A stretch of DNA of 64,000 nt. It comes from an uncultured Opitutia bacterium. Lineage in GTDB: Bacteria > Verrucomicrobiota > Verrucomicrobiia > Opitutales > CAJWYM01. Each line of letters starts with the position of its first letter. The first letter of the stretch is position 1. The DNA lies in assembly GCA_913049555.1 (NCBI GenBank), contig CAJWYM010000001.1, positions 1-64,000 on the forward strand, written 5' to 3'. The notes beneath the pieces were generated by a model. That model was not told the origin of the DNA and did not search any database. It saw only the letters and a program-made list of their open reading frames with translations. A program made the position numbers and the translations under genes. Shown piece after piece: positions 46,170 to 58,837 of the stretch.

Positions 46170-46985
46170 TTAACCGGATATATATACTAAAGTTAGGGTT
46201 ATATTATCACTTCCATCCAATTCCAATGCAGTTTCTACTAACGATTGGCTGATGGCTTTTAAATTGTTTGGGGTAGCCCCATTTAAGATGGACTGAATCT
46301 GATTTTCTGGGATGGAATCGGTCAGGCCATCTGTGCAGATAAGAATAAAATCTCCATGTTCAATAGCGACCGATTTGTGTTGGGGATTGATAAAGGGCAA
46401 TCCCCCTCCAAGAGCTTGATCTATTAAATGGCGATCCGGATGGGTTCGAGCAGCTTCTTTCGATAAATAACCGCTCCTTTGCAATTCTCCAACAGGGGAT
46501 TGATCTTCGGTGAGTTGTTTTAATTGTTTGTCCCTGAATCGATACAAACGACTGTCTCCAACATGAGAAATGTGTAGGGAATCTTCTTTAAAAATGGCAG
46601 CCGTAAGTGTCGTGCCCATTCCTTCTAGAGATTTGTCCTGATGCGATCTTTTGGTTAATTTAGAATGACATTTTTGCATAATCCCTTCCATTAAAAAGTG
46701 AATAGAGCTGGATCCTTTGATTTGATCTTTGTTCTCATCCATTTCTTGGATAATATAGTGACTTGCAAATTCACTCGCAATTTCTCCAGCATTGCAACCG
46801 CCCATACCGTCAGCAATGATTTGAATAATTGTGTCTTCAAGAACTACGGATTCAAAAATATTTGTGGTAAAGACTTTACCCGATGAAAAGTCTTTGCCAC
46901 TGCAATGATCCTCGTTGTTTTCACGGTTTATGCCGACATCAGTAATGCTGTAAGAGGATAAAATCAGGTTGTGGGGCTTAAACAT
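46170..46985 (-). CDS. PP2C-type Ser/Thr protein phosphatase
   Basis: Manganese-dependent phosphatase that would reverse the kinase of the same cluster. The motifs are DVGINRENNEDHC, IADGMGGCNAGEIAS, GMGTTLTAAIF, HVGDSRLYRF, TEDQSPVGEL and CTDGLTDSI, ending with SDNITLTLVYI, so all metal-binding aspartates are present. Length 271 is that of a catalytic domain alone. It is the first gene of the phosphatase-FHA-kinase run, with three bases before the FHA gene. Confidence 0.93.
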   Translation of the reverse strand: MFKPHNLILSSYSITDVGINRENNEDHCSGKDFSSGKVFTTNIFESVVLEDTIIQIIADGMGGCNAGEIASEFASHYIIQEMDENKDQIKGSSSIHFLMEGIMQKCHSKLTKRSHQDKSLEGMGTTLTAAIFKEDSLHISHVGDSRLYRFRDKQLKQLTEDQSPVGELQRSGYLSKEAARTHPDRHLIDQALGGGLPFINPQHKSVAIEHGDFILICTDGLTDSIPENQIQSILNGATPNNLKAISQSLVETALELDGSDNITLTLVYISG

Positions 46986-47060
46986 GGGCGTAACATAAAC
47001 ACTAAACTTTAAAAATTCAATTATTGAAATTTCTTTTGACTAAACTAATGTATACGAATT

Positions 47061-47480
47061 ATGCCTGTTGTTCACGAACAAATTAAAATTATTACCAGTG
47101 GGAAGGGAACTACTGATTTTACAAAGGAGGTTTCAAGGATAATTTCTAAATCCAATATAAAAAATGGGACGGTGACTTTGTTTTGTCGGCATACAAGCGC
47201 GAGCTTATTGATCATGGAAAATGCAGACCCTTCGGTTCGAGTGGATTTAGAAAATTACTTGGATCGATTGGTTCCTGAAAGGGATCCTCTATACACTCAT
47301 ACCTTTGAAGGTCCCGATGATATGCCTGCTCATGTAAAAACTTCATTTTCTAGCACCTCTGAAACAGTTCCTTTGCATGATGGTAAAATGGTCTTAGGTA
47401 CTTGGCAGGGATTGTACCTTTGGGAATTCCGGTCTCAATCCCATTCCAGAATGATTTGGGTCACAATCAACGGCGAATGA
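47061..47480 (+). CDS. yjbQ: YjbQ/UPF0047 family protein
   Basis: A 139-residue member of the widely conserved UPF0047 family. The signature is clear: GTVTLFCRHTSASLLIMENADPSV (in parts), HTFEGPDDMPAHVKTSF, and the C-terminal GTWQGLYLWEFR. Some members have thiamine-phosphate synthase side activity, but the cellular role is not settled. It starts a plus-strand run yjbQ-LysM-nifS-recF. Confidence 0.92.
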   Translation: MPVVHEQIKIITSGKGTTDFTKEVSRIISKSNIKNGTVTLFCRHTSASLLIMENADPSVRVDLENYLDRLVPERDPLYTHTFEGPDDMPAHVKTSFSSTSETVPLHDGKMVLGTWQGLYLWEFRSQSHSRMIWVTINGE

Positions 47481-47493
47481 GAATTTCAATCGA

Positions 47494-48333
47494 ATGAATG
47501 CTTTTTTTAATTACACTAAAATTTGTTTTTTTTCATTGTTTTTAGTTTTTACTGGATGCGATCAGGACAACAATCCAGTGCAAGAGACCGATGAAAAACA
47601 ATACCAAAGAGGTCTTAGTCTTCTCAAACAAGCCCGAGAAAAAGAGGCCCTAGTCGCATTTAAAAGCGTTATTAAGAAAAGAGAGTTCGCGGCGCAATCC
47701 CATTTAGAAGTTGGCAAATTATATTTGCATCTAATGCGAGATCCAGTAACTGCTCGTTACCATTTCCAACAATTTTTAGAAATTCGTCCTAAATCGGTGG
47801 AATCTCCTATTGTTCGAGAATTGATCAAAACAGCTGAAAAGGAATTTTTAAAAAAACTACCCGGAAAGCCATTTAAGACAGGGGTCAATAACTTTGAGTT
47901 GCAAAAGGAAAATGTCCAACTTGCTACACAAAACAGTAAATTGACATTAGAATTAGAGAAGGCAGCTCGGACAATTGGGGATTTAAGAGAAAATATAGCT
48001 TTATTAAATCAACAAAGGTCGGTGGAAGCTAATCCTATTCGAAGTATCCCTCAAAATCCTTTGCTAACAGATCCAAATTTTTCTCACAACAACGACTCAG
48101 TGGCTTATAATTCAGATTTTGAGCGAGTCCGCACAAATCAAACGAGTTCTCAAAAAAGGATGACCACCTATGAAGTCCAAACGGGCGACACCCTTTCTAG
48201 GATCAGTGCTAAATTTTATAAAAATCGCAAATACTACAAAATTATTTATCAAGCCAATCAAGACCAGATGAAAAGCGAAAATGATTTGAAAGTGGGTCAA
48301 ATTCTTAGGATTCCCATTCCCAAAAACAGATGA
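47494..48333 (+). CDS. Lipoprotein with TPR-like region, coiled coil and LysM domain
   Basis: Starts with a lipoprotein signal (FSLFLVFTGC), so it is expected to be anchored in the outer or inner membrane. A TPR-like part follows (YQRGLSLLKQAREKEALVAF, residues ~40-110), then a coiled coil (KENVQLATQNSKLTLELEKA) and a C-terminal LysM domain (TYEVQTGDTLSRISAKFY to GQILRIPIP), which binds peptidoglycan. Similar lipoproteins support envelope assembly or division. Its stop overlaps the next start in ATGA. Confidence 0.8.
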   Translation: MNAFFNYTKICFFSLFLVFTGCDQDNNPVQETDEKQYQRGLSLLKQAREKEALVAFKSVIKKREFAAQSHLEVGKLYLHLMRDPVTARYHFQQFLEIRPKSVESPIVRELIKTAEKEFLKKLPGKPFKTGVNNFELQKENVQLATQNSKLTLELEKAARTIGDLRENIALLNQQRSVEANPIRSIPQNPLLTDPNFSHNNDSVAYNSDFERVRTNQTSSQKRMTTYEVQTGDTLSRISAKFYKNRKYYKIIYQANQDQMKSENDLKVGQILRIPIPKNR

Positions 48334-49478
48334 TTTATTTCGATAACAACGCCACCATGCCTTTCAGTTTATCGGCACGGGAGGCTTGGAATGAATCTCA
48401 AGAATTTTTTTGGTTCAATCCAGCGGGTTTGTCTAATGAATCTACTAAAGTTAGAGTTCTCATTAAAGAGGCTAAGCAAGAATTGGGTTCTTATTTTGAT
48501 CGTTCTGCAGATCAAGTTATTTTTACCTCAGGTTCCACTGAAAGTAACAACTTGGTTTTCCAATCTTTGAGTAAAATTCTAGGAAACAAGAAAAAAATTC
48601 TTTTGCATGCGGATGAGCACTCCTCGGTACTCAAACCGGCTCAATCGTGTTTTCGAAATCAATGGGACTTTTTTAATTTTTACGACAACAAATTTTGTGC
48701 TGATACAAAAATTCTTTCAGATCTTGGGGCTTTGGTTATTTGTGCAGCCAATGGTGAGACTGGTTCTATTTCACCCTTGTCTAAAGCTTTAGATATTACT
48801 GATCAAGAGGGAATTTTCTCATTTTGTGATGCTACTCAGTTTTTTGGAAAATTAGGTGATTTTCAAACACTCAAACGCTTTGATTTTATTTCTGGAAGCG
48901 CTCATAAATTTGGTGGACCCAAAGGCTTGGGCTTTTTAATCATTCCGAAGGGGGTCTCTGTTTGTCCGCAATTACTTGGAGGAGAACAACAGATGGGGAT
49001 GCGATCAGGCACGGAAAATTATCCTGCAATCAATTCTATGATGGCTGCCTGGAAAGAGATTTATAGAGATCTTGCCAATAGTCAGATTTTAGAAGCACCT
49101 CGTGATTTATTTGAGAAAAAGATTGTGGAACTTGTTAAAGGAACCAAGGTCTTATTTTCTGATCAGAATCGTCTATGGAATACTTCATTTTTAGTGATGC
49201 CTAAATATGAGAGTAAGCGTTGGGTATTAAGAATGAACAAGTTGGGGTTTATAATCGGGTCAGGCTCTGCCTGCTCAACGAACAAGAAGGTTGAGATTGC
49301 GGAAGGTTCTTTTCGAGAAAAACTATCCTCTGAAGAACAAGAACGAACCCTGCGTTTGAGTTCTAGCTTAATCCATTCAAAAAAGGAGTGGATGCTTCTG
49401 TTGGATGCTTTCAACAAAACATGGCTCAGCCTAAAAGAAGATGCAAAATTTAAAAACTCAAATGTGTTGGAAATTTAA
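48330..49478 (+). CDS. Cysteine desulfurase (NifS/IscS-like)
   Basis: PLP enzyme that takes sulfur from cysteine for iron-sulfur clusters and other thio-cofactors. The start MIYFDNNATMPF, the stretch FTSGSTESNNLVFQSL, the PLP lysine in SAHKFGGPKG and the active-site cysteine in GSGSACSTNKK all fit the NifS family. Length 382 is normal. It overlaps the LysM gene by four bases; no iscU or sufE-like gene is nearby. Confidence 0.88.
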   Translation: MIYFDNNATMPFSLSAREAWNESQEFFWFNPAGLSNESTKVRVLIKEAKQELGSYFDRSADQVIFTSGSTESNNLVFQSLSKILGNKKKILLHADEHSSVLKPAQSCFRNQWDFFNFYDNKFCADTKILSDLGALVICAANGETGSISPLSKALDITDQEGIFSFCDATQFFGKLGDFQTLKRFDFISGSAHKFGGPKGLGFLIIPKGVSVCPQLLGGEQQMGMRSGTENYPAINSMMAAWKEIYRDLANSQILEAPRDLFEKKIVELVKGTKVLFSDQNRLWNTSFLVMPKYESKRWVLRMNKLGFIIGSGSACSTNKKVEIAEGSFREKLSSEEQERTLRLSSSLIHSKKEWMLLLDAFNKTWLSLKEDAKFKNSNVLEI

Positions 49479-49502
49479 AAAGGTTTATGCTTGTAAATAC
49501 TC

Positions 49503-50591
49503 ATGAATCTTAAACGTCTCCATCTTCAGAATTATCGGAATATCGAGTTTGAGGAATTAGAGTTTGAAGGATTGTACCAATATTTTTTAGGTAAAAATGG
49601 GCAAGGCAAGACTAATTTGTTAGAGTCCATTGGTTTATTATCCTCGATCCGATCCTTTCGAACCAACGACCTCAAGCAATTGGTTCAAGAGCATTTCGAT
49701 GCAGCGGGTTTGTTCTATATATTAGAGCACGAAAAATTGGGAGAGGTTGAGATTTTGTTAAAATTTGGCTCAAAAACTCGAGAGCTCCGAGTGAATGGAG
49801 AGATTGTTAAAAAATTGTCAGATTTTACCGGTTTGTTCCCAGTGATCGTTTTATCCTCTTTGGATATGGAAATCGTTCGAGGGGCACCCAGTGTAAGAAG
49901 AAGTTTTTTGGACCAATTGATTTGCTCGGTAGACAATTCATATTTTGTAGCTTTGAGAAATTTTAAAACTGCTTTATCGTCTAGAAATTCTTTGTTGAAA
50001 AGAAATGCAACCAATGGAGAGTTTCTTGCTTTTGAAAATTTAATGGGAGATTTGGCGCTTCATATTTCAGAGAGTCGTCGGAAGCATGTAGATCAGATGG
50101 AGGCCTATTTCGAGCATGCATACAGTATTTTTGCTCCTGAACATGAAATCCCAAGAATTTGTTATTTACCAGATATTGAAATCTCTGATGTAGAATCTTA
50201 CAGAAAGTTTTTACAGGACAATCGGGAGCGAGATAAAATTCTCAAATCTACGCAAAGGGGGCCTCACAGAGACGATCTAGATATTCGGTTGATTGATAGA
50301 AAGGCTAAAGAATTTGCTTCCGAGGGACAGCAAAGAGGTCTAGTTTCAGCTTTGCGTATTTGTCAGATTACCTACACGCGTCAGCAAACTGGGGTGCTTC
50401 CTCTAATTGTGGCAGACGATATTTTGGGTGAATTTGACCCAGAGAGGCGTTTCCATTTTTGGTCTGCACTTAGGGAGGAAATGCAGGTGTTTGCTTCAGG
50501 AACGGAAATGCCTACCAAGAGTCGAAGAAATTGGAATACTTTCAAAGTTTCAAAAGGCTCATTTCAATTGGAAGGAAGCACTAAAGAGTAA
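49503..50591 (+). CDS. recF: DNA replication and repair protein RecF
   Basis: SMC-like ATPase that loads RecA at gapped DNA with RecO and RecR. Walker A is LGKNGQGKTNLLE, followed by SIRSFRTNDL, the signature ASEGQQRGL, Walker B LIVADDILGEFD and a C-terminal helical end. At 362 residues it has full length. It lies away from dnaA/dnaN, behind the cysteine desulfurase gene, and converges with yceH. Confidence 0.92.
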   Translation: MNLKRLHLQNYRNIEFEELEFEGLYQYFLGKNGQGKTNLLESIGLLSSIRSFRTNDLKQLVQEHFDAAGLFYILEHEKLGEVEILLKFGSKTRELRVNGEIVKKLSDFTGLFPVIVLSSLDMEIVRGAPSVRRSFLDQLICSVDNSYFVALRNFKTALSSRNSLLKRNATNGEFLAFENLMGDLALHISESRRKHVDQMEAYFEHAYSIFAPEHEIPRICYLPDIEISDVESYRKFLQDNRERDKILKSTQRGPHRDDLDIRLIDRKAKEFASEGQQRGLVSALRICQITYTRQQTGVLPLIVADDILGEFDPERRFHFWSALREEMQVFASGTEMPTKSRRNWNTFKVSKGSFQLEGSTKE

Positions 50592-50596
50592 TTCGT

Positions 50597-51283
50597 CTAT
50601 TCAAATTGTTCTTTAAATTTACAGAATTCTTTTTGAAAAAAATCTAGATTCATTTCCAATTTCTCGACTTTTCCTTCCAGAGAACGAATCGAATTTATTA
50701 ATTCTTCCTCTCTCTGTTGTCCCTTGGTTAAAACCCTTGAGAAGGCATTTTTTTCCTCTTGTTTTGAAACTAAATTCGGCATACCACACAATAAATGGGT
50801 GTATCGAACTTCTTTTTGTCCGGGTTGAACAGAAAGTTTAAGGATGGTTGGGAAGCGATCTTCCTCTTTTAGATCTTCAAGAGTGGTTTCTACTTCCTTG
50901 ATACTTTCAAAATTTGAAATTCTTTCTGTTCTACTTCGAATTTCACCGATCGTTTGGGGACCTCGTAAAAGTAAAATACAAATAATGGCAATCTCATTCC
51001 CATAGAGTTCAATTTTTTGGGCTAAGTCATGTCTGAATTTTGCAACCCTAGAACCTGCAGTATCTACTCTGAAGACCCACTTTTTTTCCCTAAGTTGGTC
51101 CAAAGCTTCTTCCAATTCAAATTCGTCCAATTGCATGACCGGGTTCCGGTTGGACTTTTGGTTACAAGCGGCCAGTAAATTGTTTAGGGTGAGTGGGTAG
51201 TACTCAGGGGTGCTTCTTTCTTTTTCTATCAAACAACCCAGTATCCTAGCTTCAATTTCATTCAGAGGTTCCAATTCATCCAT
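50597..51283 (-). CDS. YceH/DUF480 family protein
   Basis: A 228-residue protein of the DUF480 family, two winged-helix domains. The N-terminal block is typical: LNEIEARILGCLIEKERSTPEYYPLTLNN and ACNQKSNRNPVMQLDE, split here. A coiled-coil tail is added (LEGKVEKLEMNLDFFQKEF). Function is unknown in any organism that I can name with confidence. It starts just upstream of the lacZ end on the same strand. Confidence 0.88.
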   Translation of the reverse strand: MDELEPLNEIEARILGCLIEKERSTPEYYPLTLNNLLAACNQKSNRNPVMQLDEFELEEALDQLREKKWVFRVDTAGSRVAKFRHDLAQKIELYGNEIAIICILLLRGPQTIGEIRSRTERISNFESIKEVETTLEDLKEEDRFPTILKLSVQPGQKEVRYTHLLCGMPNLVSKQEEKNAFSRVLTKGQQREEELINSIRSLEGKVEKLEMNLDFFQKEFCKFKEQFE

Positions 51284-51380
51284 AGATTTGAGAAGTATCT
51301 GATCTTTGTTTCTACTTGCAACGTAAAAATTAGGAATGATCTAGAGATCATCTCCTTTGTAAATGAACTCCATCCACTTT

Positions 51381-54434
<3,054 letters not shown>

Positions 54435-54505
54435 TCAAATATATCATAAAATTTATCTCGAACCCATAAGAAGAATGGTATTTAATATATGTTAAATGGT
54501 AAATT

Positions 54506-55363
54506 ATGCTTGCTGATTATATTCAACTTGGATTGTGTCATAGAACAGTTGGAAGCCATGATTTTCCTACAGTCATTGCCTCTGGATTTATGTCAAAAGA
54601 TGGCTGGGAAAAAGACTTTGAAAACTATGCTCATTCTCGTCATGCTCTCGTATATGTTATTCGTGGCAATGGATTTTACTTGGATGAAGGCGGAGTAAAA
54701 TATCCTCTTTCTGCAGGTTCTTGGTTTCACAGGTTTCAAAATGTCCAGCATTCCACTATTATTGATCCAGAAAGTCATTGGGTAGAGTGTTTTATTGATT
54801 TGCCTGAGCTCTTCACTTTACCCTATCAGTCATTAGAATACTTCAATAAAAATGTGCCTGTTGGGATTAATATGAAGGCTATGGCTTGGTTGGACGAGCT
54901 TGCGGAATTGATACGTGCATTAAAAATGAAATCGGATTTCGAATGTCGAAAACTGATTCCAAAAATGTTAGAGTTACAGATGAGGATTATGGATCCATTT
55001 CATGATCCTAAAAGGGCAAATTTTTTAGTGGATTGTAATTGGGTGGAGGACGCTTGTGGGTATTTTGGTAAAAACATCCACGAACGCTTTAGTGTTCGTG
55101 ATTATTGTAAACAAGTTGGGATTGGGTACGAAAAATTCCGTAAAGACTTTGTTGCAATGATGAATATATCTCCAGCAAAGTATTGTGTGCGAAGGCGACT
55201 CGATCGTTCTATTGAATTGCTTATGCAGCGCGATCCAGAAATCCAAATTGTGCAAATTTCCGACGAATTAGGATACAAGTCTTCTTTTGAATTCAGTGCC
55301 CAATTTAAGAAATTTTTTAAACTCAGCCCAGTTCATTATCGAGATAAATTTCTTCGCCACTAA
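54506..55363 (+). CDS. AraC-family transcriptional regulator
   Basis: Has an N-terminal cupin-like effector domain (YVIRGNGFYLDEGGVKYPLSAG) and a C-terminal pair of helix-turn-helix motifs (FSVRDYCKQVGIGYEKFRKDF and LGYKSSFEFSAQFKKFFKLSP, over 20 residues in full), ending with the family motif PVHYRDK. The position back to back with lacZ makes it the likely sugar-responsive regulator of that gene; the ligand is unknown. Start taken at the first ATG of the frame. Confidence 0.9.
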   Translation: MLADYIQLGLCHRTVGSHDFPTVIASGFMSKDGWEKDFENYAHSRHALVYVIRGNGFYLDEGGVKYPLSAGSWFHRFQNVQHSTIIDPESHWVECFIDLPELFTLPYQSLEYFNKNVPVGINMKAMAWLDELAELIRALKMKSDFECRKLIPKMLELQMRIMDPFHDPKRANFLVDCNWVEDACGYFGKNIHERFSVRDYCKQVGIGYEKFRKDFVAMMNISPAKYCVRRRLDRSIELLMQRDPEIQIVQISDELGYKSSFEFSAQFKKFFKLSPVHYRDKFLRH

Positions 55364-55658
55364 CCCCGAGCTCTTTTCTTGAACCCATTAATTTCTAGAG
55401 ACTTTTAACAATATTGGGTGCTGTTTTTATTGAAACACTCCTTGAGATTTCTACAGTGACTCCAAAACGTCTTCCATTGATTGATTGCGAGGGATCTTTA
55501 TTTTCAATGCATCTCAGGATTGGATCTTTGATTTTTAATCATCGATTGGCAATTAGCTTCGGTGAGTCATCGAATCCTAAAATCTTTATATTCAATTTTC
55601 TTGGAATAATACAAAGGGATCCCTATTATAATTCCTTACCAAAACTCTACCGATATTT

Positions 55659-56297
55659 ATGAATACAACCTTATTAGAGAAGTTAAATTGGAGATATGCT
55701 ACAAAAGTCTTTGACCCATCCAAGAAAGTCTCGGATGCTGATTTTGAGATATTATTAGAGTCATTGCGATTGACTCCCTCTTCGTTTGGAATCCAGCCAT
55801 GGAAGTTTGTGGTCGTTAAAAATCTTGAGATTCGAGAACAATTAGTCAGTCACAGCTGGGGTCAACGTCAGGTTGCAGACGCTTCTCATTTGATTGTATT
55901 GTGCCGTTTGAATCAAATGACTGAAAAAACAGTCGATGAATATATGGAGTATACTGCTGAAACTCGCGGAGTGGATGTATCCGAATTGAAAGGTTTCAGC
56001 GATATGCTAAAAGGGTTTGTTAATAAAATGGATGCGGAACAACTTTCTCAATGGATGGAGAATCAAGTGTACATTGCTTTAGGAAATTTGATGACTTCTG
56101 CGTCTGTTTTGGATATTGATGCATGCCCCATAGAGGGTTTCTCTTCTACAGAGTATGATCGAGTTCTTGGTTTAGAGGAATTTGGTTTGAATTCCGTTGT
56201 TTTATGTCCTGTAGGTTATCGTGGAGAGAATGACAAATATGCTGAAAATCCTAAAGTGCGCTTTCTATCAGAAGAGGTAATCCTGGAAATTTCTTAA
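55659..56297 (+). CDS. NAD(P)H-dependent nitroreductase family protein
   Basis: FMN enzyme of the nitroreductase family (NfsB-like). The 212 residues show the N-terminal RYATKVFDPSKKV, LRLTPSSFGIQPWKFVVV and later QVYIALGNLMTSASVLDIDACPIEGF pattern with the LCPVGYRGEND end. The natural substrate is unknown; relatives reduce nitro compounds, quinones or flavin. It sits alone between the AraC regulator and lpxK. Confidence 0.88.
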   Translation: MNTTLLEKLNWRYATKVFDPSKKVSDADFEILLESLRLTPSSFGIQPWKFVVVKNLEIREQLVSHSWGQRQVADASHLIVLCRLNQMTEKTVDEYMEYTAETRGVDVSELKGFSDMLKGFVNKMDAEQLSQWMENQVYIALGNLMTSASVLDIDACPIEGFSSTEYDRVLGLEEFGLNSVVLCPVGYRGENDKYAENPKVRFLSEEVILEIS

Positions 56298-56361
56298 ATA
56301 TCAAAATTCGAGTTTGTTGGGATATTTAGGAATACAATGCTTGCTTTCTTGAAATTTATTT

Positions 56362-57558
56362 GTGGCTAGTTTGAAAGAAAAAATAAGCAAATGGGGCGCT
56401 GATTTCCAAGAATTTTCGATCGATATTGTCTATGGTCGCGATCGTGGGTTTAAAGGTCGATTGTTTGGGCTTTTTCTTCAGGGGTTTTCTTATCTTTTCA
56501 GTGGGATTGTTCAGTGCAGACTTTTTTTATACAATGAACGCCTTTTGAGTAACAATGCTCTCGGTTGTCTAGTAGTCGTTGTTGGAAATTTGACTGTGGG
56601 TGGAACTGGAAAAACTCCAGTTGTAGAGAGATTTGCTAAGACCTTACAAGATCGGGGTCGAAAGGTAGCGATCCTATCTAGAGGTTATAAAAGTAAAAAA
56701 GAACCTTCCTATCAAAAAATACTTCGCTGGATTACTCATGCAGAGCCTCCTCCTCCAAAGGTTGTCAGTGATGAATCGGGCGTCCTTTTAGGATCTGATG
56801 TTGCTGGAGATGAACCCTATATGCTGGCAAGAAACCTTCCCGGAGTTCCAGTTATTGTAGATTCCAATCGAGTTAAGGGAGGGCTGTATGCCATCAAGAA
56901 ATTTAAAGTAGACACTCTTATCTTAGATGATGGATTTCAGTATTTACCATTAAGAGGGCGTTTAAATCTACTGCTCGTCGATTCTACAAATCCATTTGGA
57001 AATGGATTCACGTTGCCCAGAGGAATTTTAAGAGAACCTGTGAAACACCTGAGCCGATCTTCTTATATTTTCCTGACAAAATCCAATGGAAATCCAGATC
57101 CTGCAATTCTAGAAACCATTCATCAATACAAACCTGGAGCGGAAGTGATTGAATGTACCCATCGTCCAGAATATTTACAGCCTGTTTTTGGTGAAAAGCA
57201 TATAGACCTTTCTTATTTACAGGGGAAAAAGGTAGGAGTTTTTAGCGGAATTGCAGTCCCTGAAAGTTTTGAAAAATTTGTTAGAGATTTAGGAGCTGAG
57301 ATTGTTTATTTCAAAAGATTTTTAGATCATCATCGATTTAGTGAGGCCGAATTGGAAATCGTTTTTACTGGTTGTGAAGAGGCAGGAGCGGAAATAGTTC
57401 TCACTACTGAGAAAGATGCAGTCCGAGTTGAAGAGGATTTTGAAACGGATTTAGAATTTCTTTTCTTAAGGGTCATGATTCGCATTATTAGCGGTGTGGA
57501 AGATTTTCAAAGCGCTGTAGAAAGAGTTTGTTTTATGGATCAAGTATCAAAGGAATAA
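56362..57558 (+). CDS. lpxK: Tetraacyldisaccharide 4'-kinase
   Basis: Adds the 4'-phosphate to the lipid A precursor at the inner membrane. The start codon is GTG. A membrane anchor region ([21 protein letters not shown]) precedes the P-loop [16 protein letters not shown], then [30 protein letters not shown] and the C-terminal TEKDAVR. Length 398 is slightly longer than in E. coli. It shows that the organism makes lipid A. Confidence 0.93.
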   Translation: MASLKEKISKWGADFQEFSIDIVYGRDRGFKGRLFGLFLQGFSYLFSGIVQCRLFLYNERLLSNNALGCLVVVVGNLTVGGTGKTPVVERFAKTLQDRGRKVAILSRGYKSKKEPSYQKILRWITHAEPPPPKVVSDESGVLLGSDVAGDEPYMLARNLPGVPVIVDSNRVKGGLYAIKKFKVDTLILDDGFQYLPLRGRLNLLLVDSTNPFGNGFTLPRGILREPVKHLSRSSYIFLTKSNGNPDPAILETIHQYKPGAEVIECTHRPEYLQPVFGEKHIDLSYLQGKKVGVFSGIAVPESFEKFVRDLGAEIVYFKRFLDHHRFSEAELEIVFTGCEEAGAEIVLTTEKDAVRVEEDFETDLEFLFLRVMIRIISGVEDFQSAVERVCFMDQVSKE

Positions 57559-57646
57559 GATTATGACTCCTTTTTATTCTCAATTTTAAGATGAAGTCAA
57601 TCCAGTCCAATTGGGAAGGATTTAAAACAAAAAATGTTCCTTTTGT

Positions 57647-58534
57647 ATGAGAACTGTTTTCATCGGATTCGTTCTGTTTTTTTTGTTTTCATGTTCTGAG
57701 GTAAAGAGGGTGGAAAGGCATGGAACTGTCCAAGAATCATTGAAAAGCTTTATTTTTGATTTTAATAATAAGAAGATAGACTCGATATTTTCCACTTTGC
57801 CAAGTCATCACAAAGATAATTTTACAGCTGCAATTGATTTGATTGACAATCAAATGCATCCCGAATTTTACTCGAATTTCCAGAGTATGATTGAGAGTTG
57901 TAGTCTTTTAGTTTCCACGAAAAAAGACTTTATTTTACATTCAGATTTAATTCTTAGAGCTTTAGATGTAGATCAAAGAAAGATCTTGGAAAGAAATTGG
58001 GAGGCTTCAAACAAATTTTTGAAAATATTATTAGAATCTAAGTTCGACGATTCATCCTACGATTCTATGGTTGATTTTGGAAATGTATTTTTAATTGCTC
58101 TGATTAAAGTGATTCCTGAAATGCAACTTCCTTCTCCTTTTGGTGATTTTCTATCCTATGGAATTTCTGAGGGAACCATCCATTCAGAGATTCAAAAAGG
58201 TTTGATTGCAGATTCAAAAATTGAATTGGTCAGTTTTAATAGAAAAACATACTTATATTCTGGATTTCGTTGGGTTTTGGTGGAGAAAAGATGGTTGCCT
58301 GAGTCTTTCTTAAATACCTACAAGAATCATTTTGGAAATTACTTGGATTCAATCTCAAAGATGTCAAAATTCCGGATTCGCAAAAAGATCCATGAATGGG
58401 TTTACCTCCTCGCAACCTTAGATCGAGCTTTTTCAAGACTTTCTCAAGCCCAAAGTCAACAGGCCTTCAACGATACTTGTCATCATATGGGTGGAGTGGT
58501 TGTTCTTCGTTTGCTCCAACTAAATTCTATTTGA
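57647..58534 (+). CDS. Lipoprotein, unknown
   Basis: Not recognised. A 295-residue protein with a lipobox (FVLFFLFSC) after a short basic head, so it should be lipid-anchored after Lgt and signal peptidase II. The mature part looks mostly alpha-helical and charged, with patches such as LKSFIFDFNNKKIDSIFSTL and GFRWVLVEKRWLPES. The pattern recalls secreted proteins with a small NTF2-like or similar fold, but this is a guess. It follows lpxK after 88 bases. Confidence 0.6.
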   Translation: MRTVFIGFVLFFLFSCSEVKRVERHGTVQESLKSFIFDFNNKKIDSIFSTLPSHHKDNFTAAIDLIDNQMHPEFYSNFQSMIESCSLLVSTKKDFILHSDLILRALDVDQRKILERNWEASNKFLKILLESKFDDSSYDSMVDFGNVFLIALIKVIPEMQLPSPFGDFLSYGISEGTIHSEIQKGLIADSKIELVSFNRKTYLYSGFRWVLVEKRWLPESFLNTYKNHFGNYLDSISKMSKFRIRKKIHEWVYLLATLDRAFSRLSQAQSQQAFNDTCHHMGGVVVLRLLQLNSI

Positions 58535-58837
58535 CCTAAAGGACGCAAAAATGAGATTCAATTTAAAGATTTTACAGCGAAATGGGTTGTTAAATCTTTA
58601 AATAGGACCTTTTTTTCATTTTTGAAGGTTTTAACAATCATTGCAACCGAATCTATGAAGTTTGAAACTAAAGTTATTAGGAGGAATTCGGGTTTCAATC
58701 AATTCTGTATCGAGAAAAAGTCTTTCATTCAATAACTGGGACTAAAAACGATAAGCCCAAATTGTAAAATCTTTTCTATTAATGGAACTGTTTCCTCCAA
58801 AAATAATCACTTGAACAACCCCTTTTGAATAATCTCA
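58535..58837. other. Convergent gap with an inverted repeat
   Basis: No gene is seen in this 303-base gap. A perfect 12-base inverted repeat, ATTTAAAGATTT (58561-58572) and its complement (58592-58603), with a 19-base loop, is followed five bases later by seven T (58609-58615) and may end transcription of the lipoprotein gene. Confidence 0.5.
58561..58615 (+). terminator. Possible terminator after the lipoprotein gene
   Basis: A 12-base AT-rich stem with a 19-base loop and a T7 run after a short spacer. The large loop and low G+C make it weak, but no better candidate exists in the gap. Confidence 0.4.

Noticed and set aside
55414-55662. 82-codon frame before the nitroreductase gene
   Set aside because: It starts with TTG, overlaps the nitroreductase start and shows no family resemblance.
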